A stretch of 48,353 bases of DNA from an uncultured Campylobacter sp. (GCF_938030785.1 NZ_CALHIK010000031.1:1-48353); one strand, 5' to 3'. Positions 39,574 to 48,353 are shown, numbered from the stretch's first letter. Translations and numbers: made by a program. Notes: generated by a model not told the origin, from the sequence alone.

Positions 39574-40170
39574 ATGGTAGTAACCAATAAAGCCGTTGAT
39601 TTTACGGCAAGCGCTGTTTTAGGCAGCAACGAGATAGTCGAGGATTTCAACCTCTATAAAAATATCGGCGAAAAAGGCGCGGTAGTATTCTTTTATCCAA
39701 AAGACTTTACCTTCGTCTGCCCAAGCGAGATCATTGCATTCGATCACAGATATCAAGATTTCAAATCTAAAGGCATCGAAGTTATCGGCGTTAGCTGCGA
39801 TAGCGAGTTTACCCACCTTGCGTGGAAAAACACTCCGGTAAACGCAGGCGGTATCGGCAAAGTGCAGTTCCCGCTAGTTTCGGATATCACAAAAGATATC
39901 GCGCGCAGCTTCGATGTGCTGTTCGGCAACGCCGTAGCGCTTCGCGGCAGCTTCCTACTTGACAAAGACGGCACCGTCCGCCACGCAGTCATCAACGACC
40001 TACCGCTCGGCCGCAATATCGACGAGATGCTAAGAATGGTCGATACGATGCTATTTACAAACGAGCACGGCGAGGTCTGCCCTGCAGGCTGGCAAAAAGG
40101 CGATGCAGGCATGAAAGCAAGCCCTAAAGGCGTCGCAGAGTATCTAGATAAAAACGCGAATAATCTATAA
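39574..40170 (+). CDS. ahpC: Alkyl hydroperoxide reductase, 2-Cys peroxiredoxin
   Basis: 198 residues. Peroxidatic Cys in FYPKDFTFVCPSEI, resolving Cys in GEVCPAGWQKG, plus the GVSCDSEFTHLAW segment. Reduces peroxides; no ahpF is present, so electrons probably come through thioredoxin as in relatives. AAGGAG (39561) precedes the ATG. Ends in a strong terminator. Confidence 0.95.
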   Translation: MVVTNKAVDFTASAVLGSNEIVEDFNLYKNIGEKGAVVFFYPKDFTFVCPSEIIAFDHRYQDFKSKGIEVIGVSCDSEFTHLAWKNTPVNAGGIGKVQFPLVSDITKDIARSFDVLFGNAVALRGSFLLDKDGTVRHAVINDLPLGRNIDEMLRMVDTMLFTNEHGEVCPAGWQKGDAGMKASPKGVAEYLDKNANNL

Positions 40171-40203
40171 ATCTCGCATTAGTTTCATTTCAAAAAAATC
40201 CTG

Positions 40204-40244
40204 AAATTCCGCCGCCAAATTTAAAAGGTGGCGGAATTTTTAAA
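40204..40244 (+). terminator. Intrinsic terminator after ahpC
   Basis: AAATTCCGCCGCC (40204-40216) pairs with GGTGGCGGAATTT (40227-40239), 13 pairs with one G-T, followed by T-rich sequence. The 240 bases from the ahpC stop to the next gene otherwise hold only AAATTT-rich spacer. Confidence 0.85.
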
Positions 40245-40379
40245 ATTTCCAAATTTACTAAATTTTAAAATTCCATCCGCCATCGCCTCTTTAAATTTCA
40301 AAATTTAAATCCTAAAATTTATCGCTAAATTTAAACGATAAAATTTAGCAAGCAAATTATAATTTAAACTACCTTTGGG

Positions 40380-40385
40380 TAGAAT
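40380..40385 (+). promoter_or_regulatory. Predicted -10 box for the M16 peptidase gene
   Basis: TAGAAT in TTTGGGTAGAATTCC, 26 bases before the start at 40412; AAGGAG precedes the ATG. Confidence 0.45.
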
Positions 40386-40411
40386 TCCGAGCTTTAATAT
40401 CAAGGAGAATT

Positions 40412-43150
40412 ATGAAAAAATTTATACTCTTTATCTCGGCAGCTCTTTGCTTCCTAAGCTCCGCTAACGCCGCTCTAGATCCCGCCGCTCCGCTTAAATT
40501 TGACGAAAACGTCGTGCGCGGCGAGCTGGCAAACGGCGTGAAATTTTATATCCTCAAAAATGACGTACCGAAAAAAAGCGCGCTTTTTTACCTCGACGTA
40601 GCTGCGGGCAGCGTAGATGAAAATGACGACGAGCAGGGTCTTGCGCACTTCGTCGAGCACATGGCGTTCAACGGCAGCGAGCACTTCGATAAAAACGAGC
40701 TAGTTCATACCTTGCAGCGCCTGGGAGTAAAATTCGGCGCCGATCTAAACGCGCAAACGGGCTTTGAAAACACCACCTACAATATCCAAGCCCAGGTTAA
40801 TGACGAGACGCTAAAGGACGTATTTTTGGTGCTGCAAGATTACGCGGGCGGCGTTAAATTTGACGAAAACGAGACGCAAAAGGAAAAGGGCGTCATCCTA
40901 GAGGAAGCCAAAAAAGACTTCGAGAGGCGCTTTTACGAAAAGCGCGCCGCTTATCTGTATCCCGATTCTATCTTTGCAAGGCGCTTTCCGATCGGCAAAA
41001 ACGAGATAATCTCGGGCGCTACGAGCGAGCAGCTGAAAAAATTCTACGCGCGCAACTACCTTCCAAGCTCCATTAGCGTGATCGTCGTGGGCGACGTGGA
41101 CGTGGATAAGATAAAGGCGCTGATAGAGGGGCATTTCGGCTCTCTTAAGCCGAAAGGCGAGCGCATACCGCGCGATCTACACCTGCGTCCCTTTAAAGCG
41201 GGCTTTTCAAACATCTACGAAACCGAGCTTGGCACCAACGTCGCTAGCGTGCTCTACGCGGGCGAATACGAGCCGCTTTCCACCGTGGGCACGTTTAAAA
41301 ACGCTTGGCTGCAAGTCTATGTCGCAAGCCTGATGAGTCTAGGCTACGACGCGATGAACGTAAACTCCAAAACGCCGCTTAAAGCCTATTTCGGCTCGGA
41401 CGATCTGTTTAAAAGCCGCAGACTCTACAGTCTAAGCGCCAATATCTTCGACTTCGATACCAACGCGACGCTTAGCAGCCTTTTTAGCGCGATCAAAGGG
41501 GTTCGCGAGCACGGATTTTCCGCCGAGGATTTTGAAAGCGTAAAGGAGAGGCTTAAAAATAGTGTCGAAGCGGACCTGCTCAAAAACGACACGCAGGGCT
41601 CGCAAGTAGACGCGATCCTAGACTACGTGCAAAACGGAAATTTCAAGCTCAGCAAAAAGGACGAGCACGATCTAAGTCTTAAAATTTTAGACGAGATTAC
41701 GCTTAAGGACGTGAATGAATTTTTCTTGCGGATCACGGACGGCGCGCACTTTACCGAGCTTATTTCTACTAAAAATTTGGGTCTTAGCGAGGCCGATGTA
41801 AACAAACTCTACGCAGACGCCGTGCCGTTTGATTTTAGCGGCGCGTCGCTCGGCAAAAAGGAACTTGCGGGCGCAAATTTAAACCCTGCGAAATTTAGCG
41901 CGAAAAAGGGCGGCAGCGGCACTGAAATTTTAGAATTTTCTAACGGCGCGAAGGTGATTTTAAAGCCACTTAAAAGCGAAAAAAATCGAGTCAAAATAGT
42001 AGCGGTTAGGCGCGGAGGCTACGCAAATCTCGGCAGGGCAAGGGGCGAAATTTTAACCTCGCTGTTAAACTCCGGCACGATCGGCAGCCTCAACGAATAT
42101 GAAGCCAAGCGCCTGACAGCGAAGTTCGATTATGCGCTTAAATTTAGAATGGACGATTCCACCAGCGGTTTTAGAGGGAGCAGCGCGAGCAAGGATCTGC
42201 AGGCTATGGCGCGCGAGCTATACGCGAGATTTAGCGAGCCGCTAATCCACGAGTCCGCGTTTGTGAAATACCAAACCGACGCACTCTCGGCGATCGCGCT
42301 GCGCGACGAGACGGCGCAGTTTAAATTTAGCGAGCAAATTTTAAAATCGCTCTACGTGGAAGGGCTTTCTCAAAAGCTGCCCCTAAGCGCCAGCGACGTA
42401 AAAAACGCAAATTTAAGCGAGTTTCAAAAGGATGCAGATGAAATTCTATCGGGTGCGGGGGATTTCATCTTCATACTTAGCGGCGATTTTGATCCGAAAG
42501 CCGCGAAAGAAATTTTGGCAAAATACGTGGGAAATTTAAAGCCTTCCAAAGGGAGCGCCGCGCCGAAAATCCCTGCGCTTAAAACCGCAAACGGCACGCT
42601 TGAGCAAAACTACGGCGATAGCGATAAAAGCGAAGTGCAGATGATCTTTTTAAACTACGAACTCGGGAATTTCGACTTTGCAAACACATATAAATTTCAA
42701 GCTCTAAGAAGCGTAGTCGATACGCGCATCGTCGAGCAGATTAGAGAGGCGCGCGGGCAAATTTACTCGGCTCTGGTAAGAAGCTCGTACGTGCAGTTCC
42801 CACATATCGCTGCGAGCCTGAACGTCTCCTTTTCGTGCGAGCCGAAAAATACAGCCGCGGTCGTCGCGGAGGTGCGCGAAATTTTAAAACAGATCGAAAA
42901 TTCGGGCGCAAAAGATAACGAACTGCAAAATTTCAAAAAAGCGCAAATTTTATCGACCAAAAGAGCTGCGCAGACGAATGATTTTTGGCTTGGCAACATC
43001 GCCGCAAACGCGCTTTACGGCTATCCGCTCTATGACGAAAAAAGCTACGCGGCAAGCATAAATGCGGTAAAAAGCGCAGACGTGCAGGAAGCTGCAAGGA
43101 TACTTCGCGAGCATCTATTTACGGCAATCTTAAATCCAAAGGAGCATTGA
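40412..43150 (+). CDS. Periplasmic M16 zinc metalloprotease (PqqL/FusC-like)
   Basis: 912 residues with a Sec signal peptide (to SSANA). The inverted zinc motif HFVEH (H79, E82, H83) sits in GLAHFVEHMAFNG and the downstream EEAKKDFERRFYEKRA holds the third ligand region. Two M16 halves follow, the second without zinc ligands, giving the ~900-residue PqqL/pitrilysin-like layout. These enzymes cut peptides or imported host proteins in the periplasm. Its stop overlaps the start of an SbmA/BacA-type transporter, which suggests proteolysis coupled to peptide uptake, comparable to the E. coli pqqL-yddB-yddA group. Confidence 0.9.
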   Translation: MKKFILFISAALCFLSSANAALDPAAPLKFDENVVRGELANGVKFYILKNDVPKKSALFYLDVAAGSVDENDDEQGLAHFVEHMAFNGSEHFDKNELVHTLQRLGVKFGADLNAQTGFENTTYNIQAQVNDETLKDVFLVLQDYAGGVKFDENETQKEKGVILEEAKKDFERRFYEKRAAYLYPDSIFARRFPIGKNEIISGATSEQLKKFYARNYLPSSISVIVVGDVDVDKIKALIEGHFGSLKPKGERIPRDLHLRPFKAGFSNIYETELGTNVASVLYAGEYEPLSTVGTFKNAWLQVYVASLMSLGYDAMNVNSKTPLKAYFGSDDLFKSRRLYSLSANIFDFDTNATLSSLFSAIKGVREHGFSAEDFESVKERLKNSVEADLLKNDTQGSQVDAILDYVQNGNFKLSKKDEHDLSLKILDEITLKDVNEFFLRITDGAHFTELISTKNLGLSEADVNKLYADAVPFDFSGASLGKKELAGANLNPAKFSAKKGGSGTEILEFSNGAKVILKPLKSEKNRVKIVAVRRGGYANLGRARGEILTSLLNSGTIGSLNEYEAKRLTAKFDYALKFRMDDSTSGFRGSSASKDLQAMARELYARFSEPLIHESAFVKYQTDALSAIALRDETAQFKFSEQILKSLYVEGLSQKLPLSASDVKNANLSEFQKDADEILSGAGDFIFILSGDFDPKAAKEILAKYVGNLKPSKGSAAPKIPALKTANGTLEQNYGDSDKSEVQMIFLNYELGNFDFANTYKFQALRSVVDTRIVEQIREARGQIYSALVRSSYVQFPHIAASLNVSFSCEPKNTAAVVAEVREILKQIENSGAKDNELQNFKKAQILSTKRAAQTNDFWLGNIAANALYGYPLYDEKSYAASINAVKSADVQEAARILREHLFTAILNPKEH

Positions 43151-44118
43151 TGTTTGCTTCGTTTTTTAAAAGCAAAAAATGGGCATTTTGGGCATATTCC
43201 GGAATATTTTTTCTAATTGCGATCAATTGGTATCAAACTACTTTAAATGTGCGAATAAACGAATGGTATCGCGCGTTTTACGATCTGTGCCAAAACGTAG
43301 ATCGCCATACGCTAGGTGATTTCTACGCGCAGATGAAGATTTTTTTATGGATAGCGATGCCCTACGTAGTCTCTGCAATTTCGGAGCGATACGCAGCGCG
43401 GGTTTGGGCATTTAAATGGCGAGAAGCGATGACGTTTTCCTATTTTTCATACTGGAAAAAGGTAAGCAAGGATATCGAAGGAAGCTCGCAACGTATCCAA
43501 GAGGATATCTTTCGTTTCTCAAAAACTATCGAAGAGATGGGTACGAGAGTGCTTTCGGCGGCTATGACGCTGTTTGCGTTCATACCGGTGCTGTGGGAAC
43601 TTAGTAGCAATGTCCCTTTTGAATTTCTAAAAAAAATCCCCGGCTCGCTCGTCTGGATCGCGCTTTTAGTTAGCATTGGTGGATTAATAATTTCTTGGCT
43701 AGTGGGTTGGTATCTGCCGAGACTGGAATACAATAACCAAAAGGTCGAGGCGGCGTTTAGAAAAGAGCTTGTTTTTGCAGAAGAGGATAAGATAAATTAC
43801 GCGGATGAGGAAAAAATTCTTTCGCTATTCGATAAGATCAAATATAACTATTTCAAACTATACCTGCACTACTGCTATTTTGATATGTGGTTCAACTCAT
43901 TCTCGCAGTTCCTAATGATCGTACCTTACTTAATAATGGGTCCTGGATTATTTACCAAGGTAATTACGCTTGGGGTTATGGTTCAAGTCAGCAACGCCTT
44001 TAATCAAGTGCGCGGAAGTTTTAGTATTTTTATGAATAACTGGACGACGATCACGGAGCTGCGCTCAATCCATATGCGACTTAAAGAGTTTGAAAAAAAT
44101 ATCGACTACAAGGGCTAG
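43150..44118 (+). CDS. SbmA/BacA-family inner-membrane peptide transporter
   Basis: 322 residues from ATG 43150 (one base overlap with the protease stop; AAAGGAG upstream). Family features: NWYQTTLNVRINEWYRAFYDL, RYAARVWAFKWREAM, EGSSQRIQEDIFRFSKTIE, YLPRLEYNNQKVEAAFRKEL and a C-terminal QVSNAFNQVRGSF ... WTTITELRSI. SbmA/BacA proteins are proton-driven importers of peptides and peptide antibiotics; no ATPase domain is present. About six to seven membrane helices. Confidence 0.88.
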   Translation: MFASFFKSKKWAFWAYSGIFFLIAINWYQTTLNVRINEWYRAFYDLCQNVDRHTLGDFYAQMKIFLWIAMPYVVSAISERYAARVWAFKWREAMTFSYFSYWKKVSKDIEGSSQRIQEDIFRFSKTIEEMGTRVLSAAMTLFAFIPVLWELSSNVPFEFLKKIPGSLVWIALLVSIGGLIISWLVGWYLPRLEYNNQKVEAAFRKELVFAEEDKINYADEEKILSLFDKIKYNYFKLYLHYCYFDMWFNSFSQFLMIVPYLIMGPGLFTKVITLGVMVQVSNAFNQVRGSFSIFMNNWTTITELRSIHMRLKEFEKNIDYKG

Positions 44119-44210
44119 ATAAAATTTCGCCCGCACCTTGCGGCCCTAGATTTCGCTTTCTAAATTTAAAGCGAAATTCCGGGACGTAAACTTTTAAAAT
44201 TTCTACGCTT

Positions 44211-44315
44211 TTACTGCTCTCTTTTTTCTTGATAAGTAATGTTTAGCTTTATAAATTTATAGCTCGCGATTAGCAAGATTATCCAAATCGCGATGAAAAC
44301 TAAAGATTTGACCAT
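44211..44315 (-). CDS. 34-residue single-helix protein, CydX-like candidate
   Basis: On the - strand, ATG 44315 with AAGGA just upstream opens MVKSLVFIAIWIILLIASYK and 14 further, mainly polar residues to TAA. One hydrophobic helix then a charged tail is the layout of CydX/CioX, the small subunits of cytochrome bd. It lies 149 bases downstream of cydB on the same strand. I see no sequence identity to CydX beyond the layout, so the name is an inference from position and shape. Confidence 0.55.
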   Translation of the reverse strand: MVKSLVFIAIWIILLIASYKFIKLNITYQEKREQ

Positions 44316-44464
44316 TTTTAATCCTTAAAATTTTTTATAAATGCGGCGCGCAAAAAGCGCCGCCGATATGAAATTTAACCAAGCGCAAAAGCACGCAGTG
44401 CCACGCACGCGAGCAGCCTCGCCGCCACACGACTCGCAAAAGCCGCGCATGAGAGCGGGCGCGC

Positions 44465-45571
44465 CTAATAATGCTCGTTTGAAAACCCCTCTTTATCGAG
44501 CTTCTTAGCGTCCATCAACCACCAAACGTAGCTTATATAACCCAGCACGAAAGGCACTAGAAACGATACGTAAAACATCGTCTTAAGCGTATAGAGGCTC
44601 GAGCTTGCGTTGCTTATCGAAAGCGAGCTTTGCAGGTCGAAATTTGACGGATAAAACGCCGTGTTGTTTAGACCCAGGATCAAGAATACGCTCGTTACCG
44701 CGCATACGACGCCCACGCCGTAGAAAAATACTCCGCGCACGCTGCTTGTAAATGCGCCTTTGAATATCCCCACTAGCACCAGCACTACGCCTAGCAGTAG
44801 CAAGATTAGCGCAGCAGGTAGGCTTAGGTAGTTATGCAGATACTTAAAACTCTCGAGACTTACGACTCCGCCCGCGCCGACTGCGTAGCCCTGCTTTAGC
44901 AAGACCCACGCCAAAAACGCGATGAAAAATACCAAAAAAGCGCTAGCGTTAAATTTAAGCGAAGCTTTGAGCTTAGCGATCATTTCGGGCTCGGCGATAT
45001 TATTCATCAAGTATAAGCTCGCTCCCGTCCTAGCGCAGAAAAATAGCGCGGCTCCCAAGATGTAATTAAACGGATTTACTAGCGCCTCAAGCCCGCGAGC
45101 GGGGTTTTTCCACTGCACGAAATTATTATCGCCCAGCGCAAACTCGCTGCCGCTAAAAAGCGTCGAGACGATGATGCCAAGCAGGATCGTACCCAGCGAG
45201 CCGTTTATGAAAAGAAAAATTTCATAAGTTTTAGCGCCCAAGAAATTATCGGGCTTTTTTCTGTATTCGTAAGCGACGGCTTGGATTATAAAGCAAAAAA
45301 GCAGAGCCATCCACGCCCAATACGCACCGCCGAAGCTGGTCGCATAAAATAGCGGAAACGCCGCAAAGCACGCCCCGCCGAACATAACGAGCGTAGTAAA
45401 CGTAAGCTCCCATTTCTTGCCGATGGAATTTATTATAAAATCCTTCTCGGTCTCATTTTTCGCCAGCGTAAAAAGCAGCGTCTGACCGCCCTGCACGAAG
45501 AGCATAAAAACCAAAATTCCGCCCAGAAGCGAAACCACGCACCACCAATAAATTTGAAAAATTTCGTGCAT
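44465..45571 (-). CDS. cydB: Cytochrome bd quinol oxidase subunit II
   Basis: 368 residues, about nine membrane helices. CydB features: IYWWCVVSLLGGILVFMLFVQGGQTLL at the N-terminus (the WW..., DGFD-region equivalent is changed to VQGGQ, as in CioB/Campylobacterota forms), KKWELTFTTLVMFGGACFAAFP, and C-terminal VPFVLGYISYVWWLMDAKKL. Membrane oxidase working with CydA to reduce oxygen with quinol. It starts one base after cydA stops. Confidence 0.93.
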   Translation of the reverse strand: MHEIFQIYWWCVVSLLGGILVFMLFVQGGQTLLFTLAKNETEKDFIINSIGKKWELTFTTLVMFGGACFAAFPLFYATSFGGAYWAWMALLFCFIIQAVAYEYRKKPDNFLGAKTYEIFLFINGSLGTILLGIIVSTLFSGSEFALGDNNFVQWKNPARGLEALVNPFNYILGAALFFCARTGASLYLMNNIAEPEMIAKLKASLKFNASAFLVFFIAFLAWVLLKQGYAVGAGGVVSLESFKYLHNYLSLPAALILLLLGVVLVLVGIFKGAFTSSVRGVFFYGVGVVCAVTSVFLILGLNNTAFYPSNFDLQSSLSISNASSSLYTLKTMFYVSFLVPFVLGYISYVWWLMDAKKLDKEGFSNEHY

Positions 45572-45572
45572 C

Positions 45573-47096
45573 TTAAAATCCTATCTTTATCTGTTTTAGC
45601 ATGATCTTTATCTCGGCTATGAATAAAACCGTAAATAAAACCGCAAAGAGCGCGAACGAGATCATTATGTTCGTTCCCGCTAGGCTCGTAGCCGCGACAC
45701 CCACCGGCATAAGATCTTGTATCGCCCACGGCTGGCGCCCTACTTCGGCCACGATCCAGCCCGCCTCGCACGCGACGTATCCCAGAGGAATGCTAAAGAC
45801 GCAAAGCCATAGAATTTTTTTGTATTCGGCGAGATTCTTTCGCATCGCCAAAAATAGCGTCACGAAAAATAGCAAGATAAAATAGCTTCCCAAAGCCACC
45901 ATCACGTGGAAGCTGTAAAAGGTAAGCGCCACGGGAGGGACGATCTGCTTCGCGTCGTCAAAGTAGCCGTAGCCTAAATTTTGCATATTTTGGTTGCCGA
46001 ATAAAATTTCGCGCGCTTGCTGCATCGCCGCGGTGTCATTCGCGTCTTTGGCGGCCTTGTAATCCTTTAGCGCTTGCAGGGCGATTTTGCCTTTTTCGAT
46101 CTTTTTATCAGCACCTTCGATGCCGAATTTTTCGTTTCCAAATACCAAATCATCAATGCCCGGAGTGAAATTATCAAGCCCTCTCGTAGCCATCAGCCCC
46201 AGCGCGTAAGGCGCCTTGATCTCAAATAAAAACGGCTCCTTATCGTCTCCGGGAAGTTTGCTCGGATTTAAAACTCCCGCCGCGACGATGCCTGCATTTA
46301 CTTCGCCCTTATACAGACCCTCCATCGCCGCAAGCTTCATCGGCTGCTTTTGCGCGACCTGATAGGCGCTCTCGTCGCCGCTAAATAGCACGAAAAGCGA
46401 GCTTAGCATACCGAAGCTTGCCGCTACGATGAAGCTTTTTTTAGCAAGCGCGAAGTCTTTGTTTTTTAGCATATAAAACGCCGAAATTCCGAGCACGAAA
46501 AGCGCCGCGGTAATGTAGCCGCCGCCTACGGTATGTAAAAATTTAGCCACTCCGAAGTGAGATAGCGCGATATCTAAAAAATTACTCATCTCGTTGCGCA
46601 TCGTATCGGGATTAAAACTCGTGCCTACCGGGTTTTGCATCCAGGCGTTCGCGATTAGGATCCAATATGCGCTTAAATTTGATCCGATCGCCACGAGCCA
46701 GGTAGAGAGAAGGTGAAATTTTTTACTTACGCGGTCCCAGCCGAAGAACATTACGGCAAAGAAGGTAGCCTCCAAGAAAAACGCCAGCAAGCCCTCGATC
46801 GCAAGCGGAGCACCGAAGATATCGCCCACGAACCAGCTGTAATTCGCCCAGTTGGTGCCGAACTCAAACTCCATTATAATGCCGGTCGCGACGCCGATGG
46901 CGAAATTTATACCGAAAAGGCGCAGCCAAAATTTAGTGATCTTGAGCCACTCCTGTTTGCCGGTCGCGACATATAGGCTCTCCATAAACGCTACAATAAA
47001 GCTAAGCCCCAGCGTTAGGGGCACGAAAAGAAAGTGATAAAGCGCCGTGAGCGCAAACTGCGCCCTCGACCAATCCACGCTAGCAAGCTCTTGCAT
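45573..47096 (-). CDS. cydA: Cytochrome bd quinol oxidase subunit I
   Basis: 507 residues. Haem ligands expected in the N-terminal WSRAQFALTALYHFLFVPLT (His) and the later helices; the quinol-binding region GDESAYQVAQKQPMKLAAMEG keeps the Lys and Glu of the E. coli Q-loop. Other signatures: FEFGTNWANYSWFVGDIFGAPL, NSxQ-like NAWMQNPVG, and GWIVAEVGRQPWAIQ. Near full length. It follows the DUF4492 gene by 2 bases and precedes cydB. Confidence 0.95.
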   Translation of the reverse strand: MQELASVDWSRAQFALTALYHFLFVPLTLGLSFIVAFMESLYVATGKQEWLKITKFWLRLFGINFAIGVATGIIMEFEFGTNWANYSWFVGDIFGAPLAIEGLLAFFLEATFFAVMFFGWDRVSKKFHLLSTWLVAIGSNLSAYWILIANAWMQNPVGTSFNPDTMRNEMSNFLDIALSHFGVAKFLHTVGGGYITAALFVLGISAFYMLKNKDFALAKKSFIVAASFGMLSSLFVLFSGDESAYQVAQKQPMKLAAMEGLYKGEVNAGIVAAGVLNPSKLPGDDKEPFLFEIKAPYALGLMATRGLDNFTPGIDDLVFGNEKFGIEGADKKIEKGKIALQALKDYKAAKDANDTAAMQQAREILFGNQNMQNLGYGYFDDAKQIVPPVALTFYSFHVMVALGSYFILLFFVTLFLAMRKNLAEYKKILWLCVFSIPLGYVACEAGWIVAEVGRQPWAIQDLMPVGVAATSLAGTNIMISFALFAVLFTVLFIAEIKIMLKQIKIGF

Positions 47097-47098
47097 TC

Positions 47099-47305
47099 CT
47101 ACTCCTTAGTCAAATTTTTATAGATGAAATCGATTTTTTCTTGATCGGTTTTAAATTTAGAATCTAAATTTTCGTCGAAAATGAAAAATTTAAGTAGCAC
47201 AAAAATTATAAATAGCTTGATCAAAATCACCGCCCATAGCGTTTTGCCAAGCTTCATCGAAGCAAATCCGTGCGCGTAAAATTTTAAAATTTTGCCGAAA
47301 AACAT
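47099..47305 (-). CDS. DUF4492 small membrane protein
   Basis: 68 residues from ATG 47305. One membrane helix (LWAVILIKLFIIFVLLKFFIF) and a short charged tail. FYAHGFASMKLGKTLW and IDFIYKNL fit DUF4492, a family found just upstream of cydA in Bacteroidetes and Campylobacterota. It probably assists the bd oxidase; function not established. A TTG one codon earlier is possible but ATG is better. Confidence 0.78.
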   Translation of the reverse strand: MFFGKILKFYAHGFASMKLGKTLWAVILIKLFIIFVLLKFFIFDENLDSKFKTDQEKIDFIYKNLTKE

Positions 47306-47344
47306 CAAATTTTAACCTTTAGCAATTATTAGTTTATATTTTTT

Positions 47345-47350
47345 ATTATA
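47345..47350 (-). promoter_or_regulatory. Predicted -10 box for the cytochrome bd operon
   Basis: Reads TATAAT on the - strand within ACTATATAATAAAA, 40 bases before the DUF4492 start. The surrounding 47309-47628 stretch has no gene: AT-rich promoter DNA, then mixed spacer. Confidence 0.55.
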
Positions 47351-47628
47351 TAGTAATTAATTAAAATCTAACTTTAAATTTTAAAAATTTCGCGCTGATT
47401 TTATCCTATTTCGAAAAAAATTCCAAACTCTGCCGCGACGCGCCGTAGCGCGCGTTTTCAAAAAAGTCGAGCGACCTCGTCGCTTTTTAGATTAAAATTT
47501 TGCTTCGTTCCAGACAGCGTGAAAGATAAAGCTAGCGGCGTCGTATCGTTTAACGCAGCGAATTTAAAGCAAGATAAAATTTTATCGTTTGAGCGATATA
47601 AAATTTAGCGCCGCATCCGGCTCTAAAT

Positions 47629-48353
47629 TTAGCGAAGATTTGCGGCGTAACTCATAAGCTTAATTATCTCTTGGAGATCAAATTTGCCGCCGAAAAAGAG
47701 ATTGAAAGCAAGCGCGCCTTGATTTATAAGCATCTCTTTGCCGTCCTTTGCGGGCAGATTTTTTGCGCGCGCGGCTTGTAAAAACGGAGTCTGTTTGCCG
47801 TAGATCGCATCAAAGGCGAATTTTGCGCGGGATAAAATTTCATCTATTACCCCCTCGGGCGCTGGTAGCGCGTCATCTTTGAGACCTGCGCCGGTGGCAT
47901 TGACGATCAGATCGTAATCTTTAAATTTGAAATTTTCATAGGTAAAAAATTCCTCGCAGCCGAAGTCAAAATCCTTTGCACTGCGGTTTAGAATGTCGAA
48001 TTTCACTCCGTTTTTGCTTAGCGCGTAGCCGATTGCCCGCGTCGTGCCGCCCGCACCTAAAATAAGCGCATTGCGAATCTCGCCAAAGCCCAAGATTGCG
48101 CAGAAAAAGCCTTGCGCGTCGGTATTAAAACCGTGCAGCGCGCTGCCTTTTAGCACCAGCGTATTTACCGAGCCGATCTTCTGCGCCGCCTCGCTTAGGA
48201 CGTCGCATGCTTTAAATGCGTCGAGCTTAAAAGGCACGGTCACGTTCGCGCCTGCAAGCCCCAGAGCTTCAAATTTAGCTCGCAGCTCCTCTCCGCGCTG
48301 CAGCAAAACCCGCCCGTAGTAGGCGTCCAGCTCCAAAAATTTTATAGCGTAAT
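47629..48353 (-). CDS. aroE: Shikimate dehydrogenase, N-terminus cut by the window edge
   Basis: The frame is open through the right edge (it continues upstream as YAIKFLELDAYYG), so the first 20-30 residues, including the shikimate-binding SxS motif, lie outside. Visible: GANVTVPFKLDAFKACD with the catalytic Lys, GSVNTLV, GFNTDAQGF (catalytic Asp), the NADP glycine loop LILGAGGTTRAIGYAL, IVNATGAGL, FDAIYGKQTPFL and MLINQGALAFNLFFG. Reduces dehydroshikimate in aromatic amino-acid synthesis. A TTG at 48336 is not the real start. Confidence 0.94.
   Translation of the reverse strand, partial: YAIKFLELDAYYGRVLLQRGEELRAKFEALGLAGANVTVPFKLDAFKACDVLSEAAQKIGSVNTLVLKGSALHGFNTDAQGFFCAILGFGEIRNALILGAGGTTRAIGYALSKNGVKFDILNRSAKDFDFGCEEFFTYENFKFKDYDLIVNATGAGLKDDALPAPEGVIDEILSRAKFAFDAIYGKQTPFLQAARAKNLPAKDGKEMLINQGALAFNLFFGGKFDLQEIIKLMSYAANLR

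Overview
The window looks like chromosomal DNA of a Campylobacter (Campylobacterota), probably one of the more GC-rich, anaerobic oral or gut species. C. gracilis or a relative is my guess from general character, not something I could verify. Pointers are a di-haem cytochrome c1, a CosR-type regulator, the divergent fdxA/ahpC pair, cydAB with a DUF4492 gene, and intergenic DNA dominated by AAATTT words. Neither edge is a natural boundary. The left edge opens inside a chimeric reading frame and the right edge cuts aroE.

Left part (1-13.7 kb, nearly all + strand). The end of a cytochrome bc1 operon (petB fragment, petC) is followed by two tandem secreted proteins built from a duplicated ~105-residue domain. 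Then comes the most interesting locus, a five-gene unit at 6100-10505: an HgdC-type ATP-driven electron activator, its 2-hydroxyacyl-CoA dehydratase/double-cubane partner, a Tat-exported cysteine-containing ModA-like binding protein, a NapH-like membrane iron-sulfur protein, and a stand-alone NifB-type radical SAM protein, closed by a clear terminator. I read it as a possible uncharacterised ATP-dependent metallocluster reductase system with its own cluster-maturation enzyme and membrane electron input. A respiratory module follows: a Tat flavoprotein of the fumarate/methacrylate/urocanate reductase family, a tetrahaem cytochrome and a NapC-like quinol oxidase, then a stub of a response regulator.

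Middle (14-27 kb). proB and proA are separated by an EF-hand periplasmic protein and an AT-rich HEPN/Abi-like gene. Then come a membrane protein, tag plus a YjbR-like gene, a trans-sulfuration enzyme, convergent polA (with an unusual Gly/Ser-rich linker), and a DUF2249 / haem-copper-like membrane protein / DUF59 operon.

Right part (27-48 kb, mostly - strand). ppx with a ferredoxin; a CosR-like regulator overlapping a sensor kinase; herA-like/plsY/folB-like; divergent MTHFR-like gene; a frameshifted MipA/OmpV outer-membrane pseudogene; the housekeeping block ndk-yceD-rpmF-plsX-fabH; fdxA divergent from ahpC; an M16 protease with an SbmA/BacA-type transporter; and the cytochrome bd operon (DUF4492, cydA, cydB, and an unlisted 34-residue CydX-like gene), then aroE. 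I saw no tRNA, rRNA, CRISPR array or intact insertion sequence.
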